Shown: in pieces, positions 12,701 to 21,079 of the stretch
Layout: each line of letters begins with the position of its first letter
Numbering within the stretch: the first letter of the stretch is position 1
Assembly (NCBI GenBank): GCA_029747015.1
Contig: JAKOGI010000423.1
Coordinates: 301,056-365,055, forward strand
DNA from: Carnegiea gigantea
Taxonomy: Eukaryota; Streptophyta; Magnoliopsida; Caryophyllales; Cactaceae
DNA: 64,000 nt
Reading direction: 5' to 3'
Program-made: the position numbers and the translations under genes
The notes under the pieces: model-generated
Database searches by the model: none
What the model was told of the DNA's origin: nothing
What the model saw: only the letters and a program-made list of their open reading frames with translations

Positions 12701-15223
12701 AACAGCTTCCAAAATTCACACATTTAGTTGACCAGAGTTAGGCACCACACAAAAGTTTTACAAGTCGCTTTCCCTAGACAATCGCCAAAAGCAAAGAGAA
12801 GAAACAAATCACTTGCCCCCAGTGGTCAGCCCATCACTCTATTTCTAAAATTCCCCATTTCATCGCAAAGAATACCTTTAACAAAGAATTGCTCAAACAG
12901 AGAAATTACAGTTCAGAAAACAACACAACCAAGGCAAATCAACAAAAAATAAAAGCATTAACTGCTCATATTTAAATGGTATATGAAATTGGTTCAGTAA
13001 GGACATACATGTGATGTCATGTACTGGTACCTTGTACTACGGCAATAGAAACTAGAATAAGATGAGAAAAATATAACCAATTACCTTGCAAAGAATAAGC
13101 TTCTCCATGCACCACCAACATTGACCTTTTCTGGTGCACGGGGCAAAGGAGATAAAGAGGGCCCAAGACATCGCAGACCTAATAAGAAACATGATCGTCA
13201 ATAACTTCTACCTCCATGGTGAATGCAAACGAATTATGCGTACATGTAATAATTAGATATGACTTCTAAAATATCTCTTTCTGAACCAACAATGAAAAAA
13301 TATAAGATTTTCAACCAAAAAAAAAAAGACCAAGCCCACACCTTCCAATCTCATAAGCTTCGAACGAGCCCCCAAAAAAAAAAACCAAAAAAAAAAAAAA
13401 AAACCAAGAAGCACAATGATCGCATGAGCCATAGTCACATGTATGAAGAGAAGAGACGATAGTCTTAGTCACCAAGACCTGATGAATGAAGGAAAGTAAG
13501 AAGATAGTACGACTGTACGAGCCTAGGAAATGCAGAAAGTATAAGTAAGAGTCAGATCCCTCTACCATCCCCTTTAAAAGGTTTTGCAAACATGAGAGTT
13601 GAATTCCTTCCCCTCCATTTCCCAAAATTAGACTCCACCAAACAAGGCATGGATGATAAACCCAGCTCAAAGCACCCAGAATTTCGTTACAAGAAGGACC
13701 AAAAAGCCTTAAAAAGAGAGTGGGAATGCAAAAATGTATTGGTTGAAAAGACATGATAAATCTACAAATGATTACTTTGTATCTAAAACTAAAAACATGA
13801 CCCATTAAATTACCACAAAGGAACCTACAAACATAATAAAACATATTACAATGCAGCAAGAAGAAACAAACAAAGGAAACTTTTCTGTGTTCAGGTTCAG
13901 ACGGTCCTCAAAAGCTCATTTGAAGGTGAAAAGAACAGAAGGGGTCGTCCTTTGCCCATAAGCGTAAGCCACTATACCGAATTAATGTCTTCCTCCCATA
14001 AGCTTAAACCAGTATTAAGGATTTTCTTGGGAAAAACTGAAAAAGCAAACCTAAAATAACTAAACTAAGCAACTTAAAGCTTGGTTTGTGCCTGTTATAA
14101 GTTGAATATGCACTAGTATCAGTATAGCTAAATTACATCCTTTTACATGCTTTTATTAATTCATTGGCTACCTCAGTAACTTCTCTTACTAAAGTACTTC
14201 ATAAATATTATTCTGCCATTTTGTTCTGCATCAGCTTCCCATCTTCGATTCATTTTCGCCCTCCACCTTTTTTTCACTGATATATGTATTTTAAAGGCTA
14301 GGATGGTTGGATTTCCGGCCGTTCCGGCCAACATCAATAGTATTTCATCTTTTCACTAGTTATGTCTCCGATTGTGAGAGTTGTTTTCTCTCCCTCATTA
14401 TTAGAGTCGTATTTTGTGGTTGATTTGATTTGCTTTTGTGTAGTTTTCTTGCCTGTTTTTCATGGGATGAACAGCTACTCAATTGCAAAGCGGTCAATGG
14501 AATTCAGCACTTTAAATGCGATCCCTTAAGTCGAAAGAATATCTCTCCTTTGTACACTACACCAGCTCCACAAATGTGTGCCCATGGGTGAAATTATAAT
14601 AGATGTGTGAATAACTGCTCCACCCTATATCAAAAAGCCATTAAGGGAAGACATGCGATCAATGCAAGTAAAACTAGTTTTTTGGAATGAACATCATATT
14701 TTGACATTAGAATTGGTATTAGTTTGCAGCCGATGTGCCCTGTAAATGTCGTATGCCTAGTACTCAATGAATTCCTCCCCCCCCCCCCAACCCCAACACA
14801 CAATAAGCAAATTGGTAATAGCTTATACTAGTACATCCAACAAACGATGACCCTCAGCCTGAACAAAATCTTAAAAAAAGAAAAGCAGAAAAAATAAGCA
14901 GACAAATTAGGGAAATGAGATAAGAGAGCTAGTATTAACTGATAAGAGAAGCTACCACAAGACAAAAGTTAGAACAAGCCCTAAACTGCTGGCAATTAAA
15001 CATTGATACAGCCCATTTCAAATCTCCATTTTGAAGCGAACAAATTATCAGCCATAAAACCGAGAGAAAATTTTAGTTCTGAACTCAATTCCAGTTCCAC
15101 CAATACTTTTAAAAGAAAGGCAAGGCAACAATGATCGAAGATGAAAGAGCAGCATAGTTCACCTGAGAATAATGCCGGCAAGCCGTGCGCAACTCGCCGG
15201 AAGTGCCGATACGGAAACGCCAT
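775..15223 (-). CDS. NHL-domain protein, EMB1974-like; first seven coding exons, 3' end outside window
   Basis: Seven minus-strand exons join in phase with GT/AG borders: 15163-15223, 13085-13178, 12584-12672, 11535-11694, 7152-7290, 3985-4078 and 775-915. Together they make 778 nt, about 259 residues. The start is the ATG at 15221-15223; the protein begins MAFPYRHFRRVAHG, basic and acid-poor, like an organelle-targeting peptide. Exon 4 includes HCWLN and KVKLLQQR, exon 5 YPWLHVYGVQSS and EEYISFPIL, exon 6 a thioredoxin-like CCFLLKD stretch, exon 7 the coiled-coil-like LKDLKKQLDKK and ENMLLHNP-type sequence (here QNMLLHNP). From memory this layout resembles the N-terminal half of plant NHL-repeat proteins of the EMB1974 type, where the beta-propeller follows directly; the propeller exons would lie left of position 1. 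No nonsense codon or frameshift interrupts the joined frame, so I treat it as a real gene. The family name is inference; the exon structure is read directly. Confidence 0.75.
916..3984. other. intron 6 of the NHL-type gene
   Basis: The flanking exons 3985-4078 and 775-915 join in phase without needing anything between them. The intron holds a LINE reverse-transcriptase fragment (2560-3815) and short homopolymers (C run near 1598, A run near 1421). I see no other coding exon in it. Confidence 0.6.
2560..3815 (-). mobile_element. L1-type LINE fragment, reverse-transcriptase domain with stops
   Basis: Read on the minus strand from about 3780 downward, the translation shows the plant LINE RT order: ENRFGFMPGRST, DLHMVFIDLEKA, then a FADD-box variant FGDDI near 3330, and further on LLYGAECW, RMVRWICGHTR and VGVTS followed by FRWFGHIRRR near 2750-2850. 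Several stop codons and frame changes interrupt it, and neither the endonuclease domain nor a poly(A) tail is visible. It is a dead 5'-truncated copy lying in sense orientation in an intron of the host gene. Confidence 0.8.
4079..7151. other. intron 5 of the NHL-type gene
   Basis: Intronic sequence with interspersed-repeat remnants. Around 4891-5456 it begins AGGTGTGGCAATGGATC and ends ATGGGTGAAACTGCCACCCC, with GGATC-rich flanks, which resembles a degraded hAT-type MITE of the family seen intact at 21080-23643. A C(17)-A(13) homopolymer tract lies near 6331-6361. No further exon is needed between the flanking exons. Confidence 0.5.
4891..5456. mobile_element. degraded hAT-like MITE (related to 21080-23643)
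   Basis: The left side reads ATAGGTGTGGCAATGGATCAG and the right side GTGAAACTGCCACCCCTGTC. These are imperfect inverted ends resembling TAGGGGTGGCAAT, with subterminal GGATCC and CATCC motifs near both ends. The interior is AT-rich and non-coding. No clear target duplication was found, so the borders are approximate. Confidence 0.45.
8380..9240 (-). mobile_element. LINE 3' fragment A (zf-RVT type C terminus)
   Basis: Minus-strand translations contain HVIFWCIWRERNRRFFE (about 8600-8670) and a stretch ending WKSLAPVKFLSLCGK near 8930-8990. This is the cysteine/tryptophan-rich zf-RVT module found at the C terminus of plant L1 ORF2 proteins. The T-rich run at 8383-8397 corresponds to the poly(A) end of the minus-strand element. 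The frames are broken. Confidence 0.7.
9280..9750 (-). mobile_element. LINE 3' fragment B
   Basis: Minus-strand translation around 9403-9594 gives WWSTRKKRNSRIFKC and SIQDFKLYFFRTLYSWGQ, a divergent copy of the sequence in fragment C. The T-rich tract at about 9286-9294 followed by GGTGAGTAATCAAAAAT matches the start of fragment C and marks the shared 3' end. It is short and non-functional. Confidence 0.65.
9775..10530 (-). mobile_element. LINE 3' fragment C
   Basis: Minus-strand translation includes FPAKAIWKSNAPTKVCFLVW (about 10330-10395) and then WWGIWKERNSQIFKGKARS (about 9990-10050), the standard C-terminal zf-RVT and tail of plant L1 elements. The T run at 9780-9790 followed by GTGAGTAATCAAAAATTG is the 3' end shared with fragment B. 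The upstream RT domain is missing. Confidence 0.7.
11695..15162. other. introns 1-3 of the NHL-type gene
   Basis: Three introns (11695-12583, 12673-13084, 13179-15162). They hold T/A-rich sequence, a poly(A) tract at 13374-13402 and a C(11) run near 14779. No transposon with clear ends and no extra exon was recognised. Confidence 0.6.
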
Positions 15224-15494
15224 TTTGAGAGAGACAGAGAGATTTCCGGCGCGAAACCGATGAAGAGCCTAATGCAGTAGGGCTGTAACACCCAATTTAG
15301 GCCCAATTCTAATTCCCGGCCCACGCTTTGTGAAATTCACCATTGACTCCGTCTATCGTCCTTCTAATTCATATTCACCCTCCTCTCCCTCCTTCTGCAG
15401 ATTCTCGCTCAGATCGATAAAATCAGAGCAAAACTGGAACAGATAGAAAAGAAAAAATAAAAAAAAGATCATGACAAATCGAAGATGAACAGTG
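15224..15494 (-). promoter_or_regulatory. proximal 5' flank of the NHL-type gene, cut off by a gypsy insertion
   Basis: Only 271 bp separate the start codon (15221-15223) from the left LTR of the chromovirus. The stretch carries CT-rich blocks when read on the minus strand, as in plant 5' UTRs. The sequence that was originally further upstream is now split: a short piece lies at 21051-21079 and more at 23652 onward. Confidence 0.5.
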
Positions 15495-15941
15495 TGCCAC
15501 GGACCGCTCTAGAATACTCTAGAATGCCCTGGATTTCCTTAGAGTATGCTCTAGAGGGTCCTCCAAGGTTCCAGAAGGTTCCACACAACTCCACACTTGT
15601 GTAGAACCTTAGATATTTGTATAGAACATTCTGGATGTACAATATCAACCGTAGGATCAATTAGATCTCCACCGTCCATTGAGGAGGTGGTAGTGTATAA
15701 ATACCCCCAAGGGGGCTCATTTGTAAGCAAGCATTCAAGTGCAATACAAAGCATTCTCCCAAACTCCTTCTCTCTCTACTTTCTCTCTCTAAAGCTTTCT
15801 CAGAGTGTGAGTGGACTTACTTAGCCCCACCAAGGCTAAGTTAAGCATCCTTAAGGCTTACTAGCAAACAAAGCAAGAATCCCAAGCAAAGTTTGCTAGG
15901 CCGCACGGGTCTAAGTTTGAGTGAATTATCAACCCGTGACA
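15495..15941 (+). repeat. left LTR of chromovirus (447 bp)
   Basis: It begins TGCCACGG and ends CGTGACA. The TATA-like box GTATAAATAC lies at 15694-15703, with CT-rich leader sequence after it, so this copy can serve as promoter for the plus-strand transcript. CTCTAGAATACTCTAGAATG near the 5' end is a short direct repeat. Confidence 0.93.
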
Positions 15942-15943
15942 GT

Positions 15944-15955
15944 TGGTATCAGAGC
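15944..15955 (+). promoter_or_regulatory. primer-binding site, initiator tRNA-Met
   Basis: TGGTATCAGAGC begins two bases after the left LTR and is complementary to the 3' end of plant initiator tRNA-Met. It also explains why an open frame seems to start here with TTG. The real start codon is the ATG at 15973. Confidence 0.9.
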
Positions 15956-15972
15956 CTCGGTTTGGGAGATCC

Positions 15973-18900
15973 ATGGCTTCAAGTGTCACTGATGGTGGCA
16001 ATCCTCAACAAGGAGGAAAGAAGGGCAAGGATAAGAACAAGGACTTGTCGATCCTTGTAGATGACAAGCTTGCGGAGATTAACCACTCCATGTCGGACCT
16101 CACGGGTAGGGTGGATGACATGGAGAAGCGCATCGAGGAGCTCGAGTCCACGGGGGACTTGGAGGAGCTCCGTGCAGAGGTGCAAGAGGCGGTGAAATCC
16201 TTAGCAAGCAATGTCGATGAGGAGGTCCGAGCTCTTCGGGATGGAGAACTCCAAGCTTGCAAAGCCGAGATGATGGCTTGCAAATCCGAGATTGAGGCAT
16301 ACAAGGTAAGGGTTGAGGCCTTGGAAACCCAACTCAAAGTATGCATGGCCGCGGTGGCCAATGCAGGCAATGGTGGATCAGGTCAAGTGTCCACCACCCC
16401 AAAGGTGAACGCGCTCCAAACCCCAACCTACAACGGGGCCAGGAACGCGAGGGAGATTGACAACTTCTTTTGGAAGTTCGAGGCCTACTTTCGAGCGGTA
16501 GGTATCACCGATGAAACACAAAAGGTAAACCTGGCTTCCTTCTCTCTTAAAGACATTGCTCTTGTTTGGTGGCGTCGAAGGTGCGAAGATGTCAACCGAG
16601 GGTCCACTCCCATCACCACTTGGGATGGATTCAAGAGGGAGCTCAAAGAGCAATTCTACCCCAAAGATGCGGTAAAGGAAGCCCGGGCCAAGTTGAGGCG
16701 CCTCCAACACAAGGAGGGCCACCTCCGCGAGTATGTGAGGGAATTCCAAGAGCTTCTCTTGGAGATCCCAAACATGGGAGAGGAAGACGCCTTATTCGCT
16801 TTCCTAGATGGCCTAAGTGGTTGGGCTAAGACCGAGTTGGAAAGGCGTGGTGTACAAGACCTCGCCTCCGCGATTGCCGCCGCCGAGTCACTAAACGAGT
16901 ACAAGAGAGACTCGTCAAAAGGACAAGGTAAGAAGAATAGTGGGAGCGGCAAAGGTGGGGGAGACCGAGACAAGTCCCCCAAGAGGGACAAACCCTCTAC
17001 CAACAAAGGAAAAGGCAAGAAGAACGACGCACCCCGGAAGTATTCATGTTTCCTATGCAACGGTCCACACCGGGTCTTTGAATGTCCCAAAAAGGATAAG
17101 CTTGCCGCCATTGTCCAGAAAGAAGAGGAGCAAGAGGAGAAGAAGATTGCTTCCCTCAAGCTACTCAATGCGATCCATGCAAAAGTAGAGAAACAGTCTC
17201 GTGGGCGCATGTACGTGGAGACACTTATCAACGGTAAGCCTCTCCAAGCATTGTTAGATACGGGTGCCGACACGGTCTATATGGCCAAGGAGCTTGCCGA
17301 TGAGGTTGGCCTCTCCTACATCAAAGAGGGAGGATATGTAAAGGGAGTCAATGCTAGGAGCCTCCCTATCCATGGAGTTGCTCGCGGCACCCCCATTCAA
17401 ATCGGCCAGTGGAAAGGTAAGGTCGATATCACCGTTGCCCTCTTAGATGACAAGAAATTCTATTTGGGCATCGATTTTCTTGACGCGGTAAAGGCACACT
17501 TGGTACCTTACACCGACACCCTGTATATCATGGAAACGGGACAACCTTGTAATGTTCCCGTGAAGAGGGGCATCGATGAAGGCAACATGCTCTCCGCCCT
17601 TCAGTTTTCTAAGGGACTGAAGAAAAAGGAACCAACTTTCCTTGCTACTCTTAAGATGAAAGAGGAACCCAAGGAAGTTCAAGCCCCCAAGGTCATCCAA
17701 GAGGCACTTGGTGAGTTCAAAGACGTCATGCCCGCCGAGTTACCCAAGAGGCTTCCTCCAAGAAGGGAAGTCGATCATGCTATTGAGTTAGAGGTGGGGG
17801 CTAAGCCACCCGCATTTCCTCCTTACCGAATGGCACCTCCGGAACTCGAGGAGCTAAGGAGACAGCTGAAGGAGTTACTTAATGCCGGTTACATTCGTCC
17901 CTCCAAATCTCCTTATGGTGCGCCGGTATTATTCCAAAAGAAACATGATGGTTCTCTTCGTCTATGCATCGACTATCGGGCCCTCAACAAGGTCACCATC
18001 AAGAACAAGTATCCCATCCCTCGCATCGATGACTTGTTTGATCAACTCGGAGATGCAAGGTACTTTACAAAGCTCGATTTGAGGAGTGGGTACTATCAAG
18101 TCCGTATAGCCGAAGGGGATGGGCCAAAGACGGCATGTGTGACACGTTATGGTTCATACGAGTTCCTTGTAATGCCCTTTGGCCTTACAAATGCACCGGC
18201 CACATTTTGCACCCTCATGAACAAGGTACTTGCTCCTTTCCTTGATCGTTTCGTCGTTGTGTATCTTGATGACATTGTCATCTATAGCAAGTCCTTGGAG
18301 GAGCATGTGGGACACTTGCGGGAAGTGTTCCGAATCTTGAGGGACAACCAACTTTTTGTAAAGAAAGAAAAGTGCTCATTAGCACAAGAAGAGGTGCCTT
18401 TCTTGGGGCACATCATTGGTAGAGGCAAGTTACGCATGGACCCGGCAAAAGTCAAGGCCATCCTAGAATGGGAGCCACCAACGAAAGTCACTGAGTTAAG
18501 ATCTTTCCTTGGCTTGGTGAACTATTACCGACGGTTCATCAAGGGTTATTCCGCGATAGCCGCCCCTCTCACCGACTTGTTAAAGAAGGGAAGAGGATGG
18601 ACGTGGAGCCAAGAATGCCAACATGCCTTTAATGCCTTGAAGAAGGCTATCACGGAGGAGCCTGTCCTCTCTCTCCCCGACCTCAACAAGCCTTTTGAAC
18701 TACACACGGATGCTTCCGACTTTGCCATTGGCGGTGTCTTGATGCAAGATGGTCATCCTATTGCCTTTGAGAGCCGGAAGCTAAATGACACCGAGAGGCG
18801 GTACACGGTCCAAGAAAAGGAGATGACCGCGGTTATACATTGTCTCCGCACTTGGAGGCATTACTTGCTCGGGAGTAAGTTCACAATCAAGGCCGACAAT

Positions 18901-20541
18901 GCAGCCACAAGTTACTTCCAAACTCAAAAGAAGCTGACTCCCAAGCAAGCCCGGTGGCAAGATTTCCTGGCTGAGTTGGACTATGTTATGGAGTATAAGC
19001 CAGGACGTGCCAATCTAGTGGCCGATGCCTTGAGCCGCAAGGGTGAACTTGCCAACATCAGTCGCCCTCAAGGCAACCTACGGGACCGCATTAAGGAGGG
19101 ACTCCAACATGATTCTCTCGCCCAGACCATCATCCAACTTGTCAAGGAGGGCAAGACACGGAGATTTTGGCAGGAAGATGGCTTGATCCGCACTAAGGGC
19201 AAGCGCATCTATGTTCCTTCATATGACAACCTTCGGCGGGAAGTCATGAAGGAGTGTCATGATAGCAAGTGGGCGGGCCATCCAGGCATACACCGCACTC
19301 TTGCCCTTGTAGGAGATTCCTACTATTGGCCTCACTTGAAGGATGATGTGGAGGCCTATGTGAAGACTTGTCTTGTGTGTCAACAAGACAAAGTGGAACA
19401 AGGTGCACCTGCGGGACTATTGGAGCCTCTTCCCATTCCCGAAAGACCGTGGGAAAGCGTCTCTATGGACTTCATCGTGGGGTTACCCACGAGTGATGGA
19501 TATAATTGGGTGCTTGTGGTGGTGGACCGATACTCTAAGTATGCCACTTTCATTCCCGCACCCAAGGAATGTTCCGCCGAGCAAGCCGCCTATTTATTCT
19601 TCAAACATGTGGTCAAGTATTGGGGCCTGCCTCGATCAATTGTGAGTGATCGGGACACTCGGTTCACAGGGCGATTTTGGACCGAGTTATTCAAGCTCAT
19701 GGGATCCGAGCTTAACTTTTCTACTAGCTTCCATCCCCAAAGTGATGGACAGACCGAGAGGGCCAATGCTCTCTTGGAGCTTTACTTAAGGCACTATGTG
19801 AGTGCCAACCAAAAGGATTGGGCTAAGTTGCTTGATGTGGCCCAATTCTCATATAACCTACAAAGGAGCGAGTCCACAGGCCAGAGTCCGTTTGAAATTG
19901 TTACGGGGCAACAACCGTTGACCCCGAGTTCTCTTGCCACGGGGTACCGGGGACCGAGTCCACCGGCCTACAAGTTCGCCAAGGACTGGAATGACCAAGT
20001 GGGGGTGGCTCGAGCTTACTTGGAGAAAGCCTCCAAGAAAATGAAGAAGTGGGCTGATAAAAAGAGGCGCTCGAGGGAGTTCCAAGCCGGAGACCTCGTG
20101 CTTGTTAAGATGTACAATCATGCGAGGTTAAGCGGCCGGCATCGAGGTTTTATTCGCCGATACGAGGGACCTTTCCCCATCCTCAAGAGGGTGGGGGCGC
20201 AAGCTTACAAGGTGGAGTTGCCTCCCAGGATCAAGTACCACCCTGTCTTTCATGTGAGCCTACTTAAGCCTTATCATGAGGACAATGTGGATCCAAGTCG
20301 AGGTATCTCACATCGGGCACCTTTGGGCATCAAGGTGCAACATGACAAGGAAGTAGAAAAGGTCCTAGCCGATCGAGTGGTGCGACATTCCAACCAACCA
20401 CCAACTCATGAACTCCTTGTCAAATGGAAAGGACTACCCGAGAGCGAGGCCAGCAGGGAACCCGTCCAACACTTATGGCAATTCGAGGAGCAAATTCGCG
20501 CGTACGAGGACAAAAAGGCAACGGGGACGTCGCCGGATTAA
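15973..20541 (+). CDS. gag-pol polyprotein of chromovirus
   Basis: A single frame of 1,522 codons without stop, starting at the ATG at 15973 (MASSVTDGG); the frame is open further upstream, but only through a TTG in the primer site. In order: coiled-coil N terminus; retrotransposon gag domain (about 140-320, with WWRRR and EQFYPKD); zinc knuckle near 359-371 ([13 protein letters not shown]); aspartic protease D429-TGAD; reverse transcriptase with YLDD at 764-767; RNase H starting at D913; integrase with HHCC zinc finger (H1096 to C1136) and a DD35E triad D1166, D1226, E1262; and a C-terminal chromodomain (about 1460-1515, [11 protein letters not shown]). The chromodomain places it in the chromoviruses. 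One odd point is R1495 (AGG), where the usual WEP motif has tryptophan. All catalytic residues I could check are present, so the protein is probably functional. Confidence 0.95.
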   Translation: MASSVTDGGNPQQGGKKGKDKNKDLSILVDDKLAEINHSMSDLTGRVDDMEKRIEELESTGDLEELRAEVQEAVKSLASNVDEEVRALRDGELQACKAEMMACKSEIEAYKVRVEALETQLKVCMAAVANAGNGGSGQVSTTPKVNALQTPTYNGARNAREIDNFFWKFEAYFRAVGITDETQKVNLASFSLKDIALVWWRRRCEDVNRGSTPITTWDGFKRELKEQFYPKDAVKEARAKLRRLQHKEGHLREYVREFQELLLEIPNMGEEDALFAFLDGLSGWAKTELERRGVQDLASAIAAAESLNEYKRDSSKGQGKKNSGSGKGGGDRDKSPKRDKPSTNKGKGKKNDAPRKYSCFLCNGPHRVFECPKKDKLAAIVQKEEEQEEKKIASLKLLNAIHAKVEKQSRGRMYVETLINGKPLQALLDTGADTVYMAKELADEVGLSYIKEGGYVKGVNARSLPIHGVARGTPIQIGQWKGKVDITVALLDDKKFYLGIDFLDAVKAHLVPYTDTLYIMETGQPCNVPVKRGIDEGNMLSALQFSKGLKKKEPTFLATLKMKEEPKEVQAPKVIQEALGEFKDVMPAELPKRLPPRREVDHAIELEVGAKPPAFPPYRMAPPELEELRRQLKELLNAGYIRPSKSPYGAPVLFQKKHDGSLRLCIDYRALNKVTIKNKYPIPRIDDLFDQLGDARYFTKLDLRSGYYQVRIAEGDGPKTACVTRYGSYEFLVMPFGLTNAPATFCTLMNKVLAPFLDRFVVVYLDDIVIYSKSLEEHVGHLREVFRILRDNQLFVKKEKCSLAQEEVPFLGHIIGRGKLRMDPAKVKAILEWEPPTKVTELRSFLGLVNYYRRFIKGYSAIAAPLTDLLKKGRGWTWSQECQHAFNALKKAITEEPVLSLPDLNKPFELHTDASDFAIGGVLMQDGHPIAFESRKLNDTERRYTVQEKEMTAVIHCLRTWRHYLLGSKFTIKADNAATSYFQTQKKLTPKQARWQDFLAELDYVMEYKPGRANLVADALSRKGELANISRPQGNLRDRIKEGLQHDSLAQTIIQLVKEGKTRRFWQEDGLIRTKGKRIYVPSYDNLRREVMKECHDSKWAGHPGIHRTLALVGDSYYWPHLKDDVEAYVKTCLVCQQDKVEQGAPAGLLEPLPIPERPWESVSMDFIVGLPTSDGYNWVLVVVDRYSKYATFIPAPKECSAEQAAYLFFKHVVKYWGLPRSIVSDRDTRFTGRFWTELFKLMGSELNFSTSFHPQSDGQTERANALLELYLRHYVSANQKDWAKLLDVAQFSYNLQRSESTGQSPFEIVTGQQPLTPSSLATGYRGPSPPAYKFAKDWNDQVGVARAYLEKASKKMKKWADKKRRSREFQAGDLVLVKMYNHARLSGRHRGFIRRYEGPFPILKRVGAQAYKVELPPRIKYHPVFHVSLLKPYHEDNVDPSRGISHRAPLGIKVQHDKEVEKVLADRVVRHSNQPPTHELLVKWKGLPESEASREPVQHLWQFEEQIRAYEDKKATGTSPD

Positions 20542-20552
20542 GTGGGGGAGGA
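20541..20552 (+). promoter_or_regulatory. polypurine tract of chromovirus
   Basis: AGTGGGGGAGGA sits directly before the right LTR and overlaps the last base of the polyprotein stop codon (20539-20541). This is the usual plus-strand primer site. Confidence 0.9.
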
Positions 20553-21046
20553 TGTCACGGACCGCTCTAGAATACTCTAGAATGCCCTGGATTTCCTTAG
20601 AGTATGTTCTAGAGGGTCCTCCAAGGTTACAGAAGGTTCCACACAACTCCACACTTGTGTAGAACCTTAGATATTTGTATAGAACATTCTGGATGTACAA
20701 TATCAACCGTAGGATCAATTAGATCTCCACCGTCTATTGAGGAGGTGGTAGTGTATAAATACTCCCAAGGGGGCTCATTTGTAAGCAAGCATTCAAGTGC
20801 AATACAAAGCATTCTCCCAAACTCCTTCTCTCTCTACTTTCTCTCTCTAAAGCTTTCTCAGAGTGTGAGTGGACTTACTTAGCCCCACCAAGGCTAAGTT
20901 AAGCATCCTTAAGGCTTACTAGCAAACAAAGCAAGAATCCCAAGCAAAGCTTGCTAGGCCGCACGGGTCTAAGTTTGAGTGAATTATCAAGCAAAGCTTG
21001 CTAGGCCGCACGGGTCTAAGTTTGAGTGAATTATCAACCCGTGACA
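20553..21046 (+). repeat. right LTR of chromovirus (494 bp)
   Basis: It begins TGTCACGG and ends CGTGACA. It matches the left LTR except for six substitutions and one extra 47-bp unit: 20941-20987 is repeated perfectly at 20988-21034. Confidence 0.93.
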
Positions 21047-21079
21047 AGTGGCAGCCGGCTTAGCCGGTTAAGGCGTGAC

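Larger units (their letters stand above)
15495..21046 (+). mobile_element. complete Ty3/gypsy chromovirus LTR retrotransposon
   Basis: The element runs from TGCCACGG (15495) to GTGACA (21046) with a 4-bp target duplication AGTG (15491-15494 and 21047-21050). Order: left LTR, primer site, one gag-pol frame, purine tract, right LTR. The two LTRs differ by six substitutions over 447 aligned positions (about 1.3 percent) plus a 47-bp tandem duplication in the right LTR. With the usual grass rate of 1.3e-8 per site per year this would mean about 0.5 million years; that is an estimate, since the host is unknown. With an open polyprotein and intact catalytic motifs the copy looks recently active. 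Confidence 0.95.

Noticed and set aside
13311..13859. 182-residue minus-strand frame
   Set aside because: It lies in an intron whose flanking exons join in phase. It ends in a Phe-rich poly(T) stretch and has no known domain.
15943..15972. Upstream extension of the gypsy polyprotein frame (start at TTG)
   Set aside because: It overlaps the primer-binding site and has no ATG. The ATG at 15973 is the natural start.
16005..17273. Minus-strand frames of up to 205 residues inside the gypsy element
   Set aside because: Shadows of the long gag-pol frame, with no motifs of their own.
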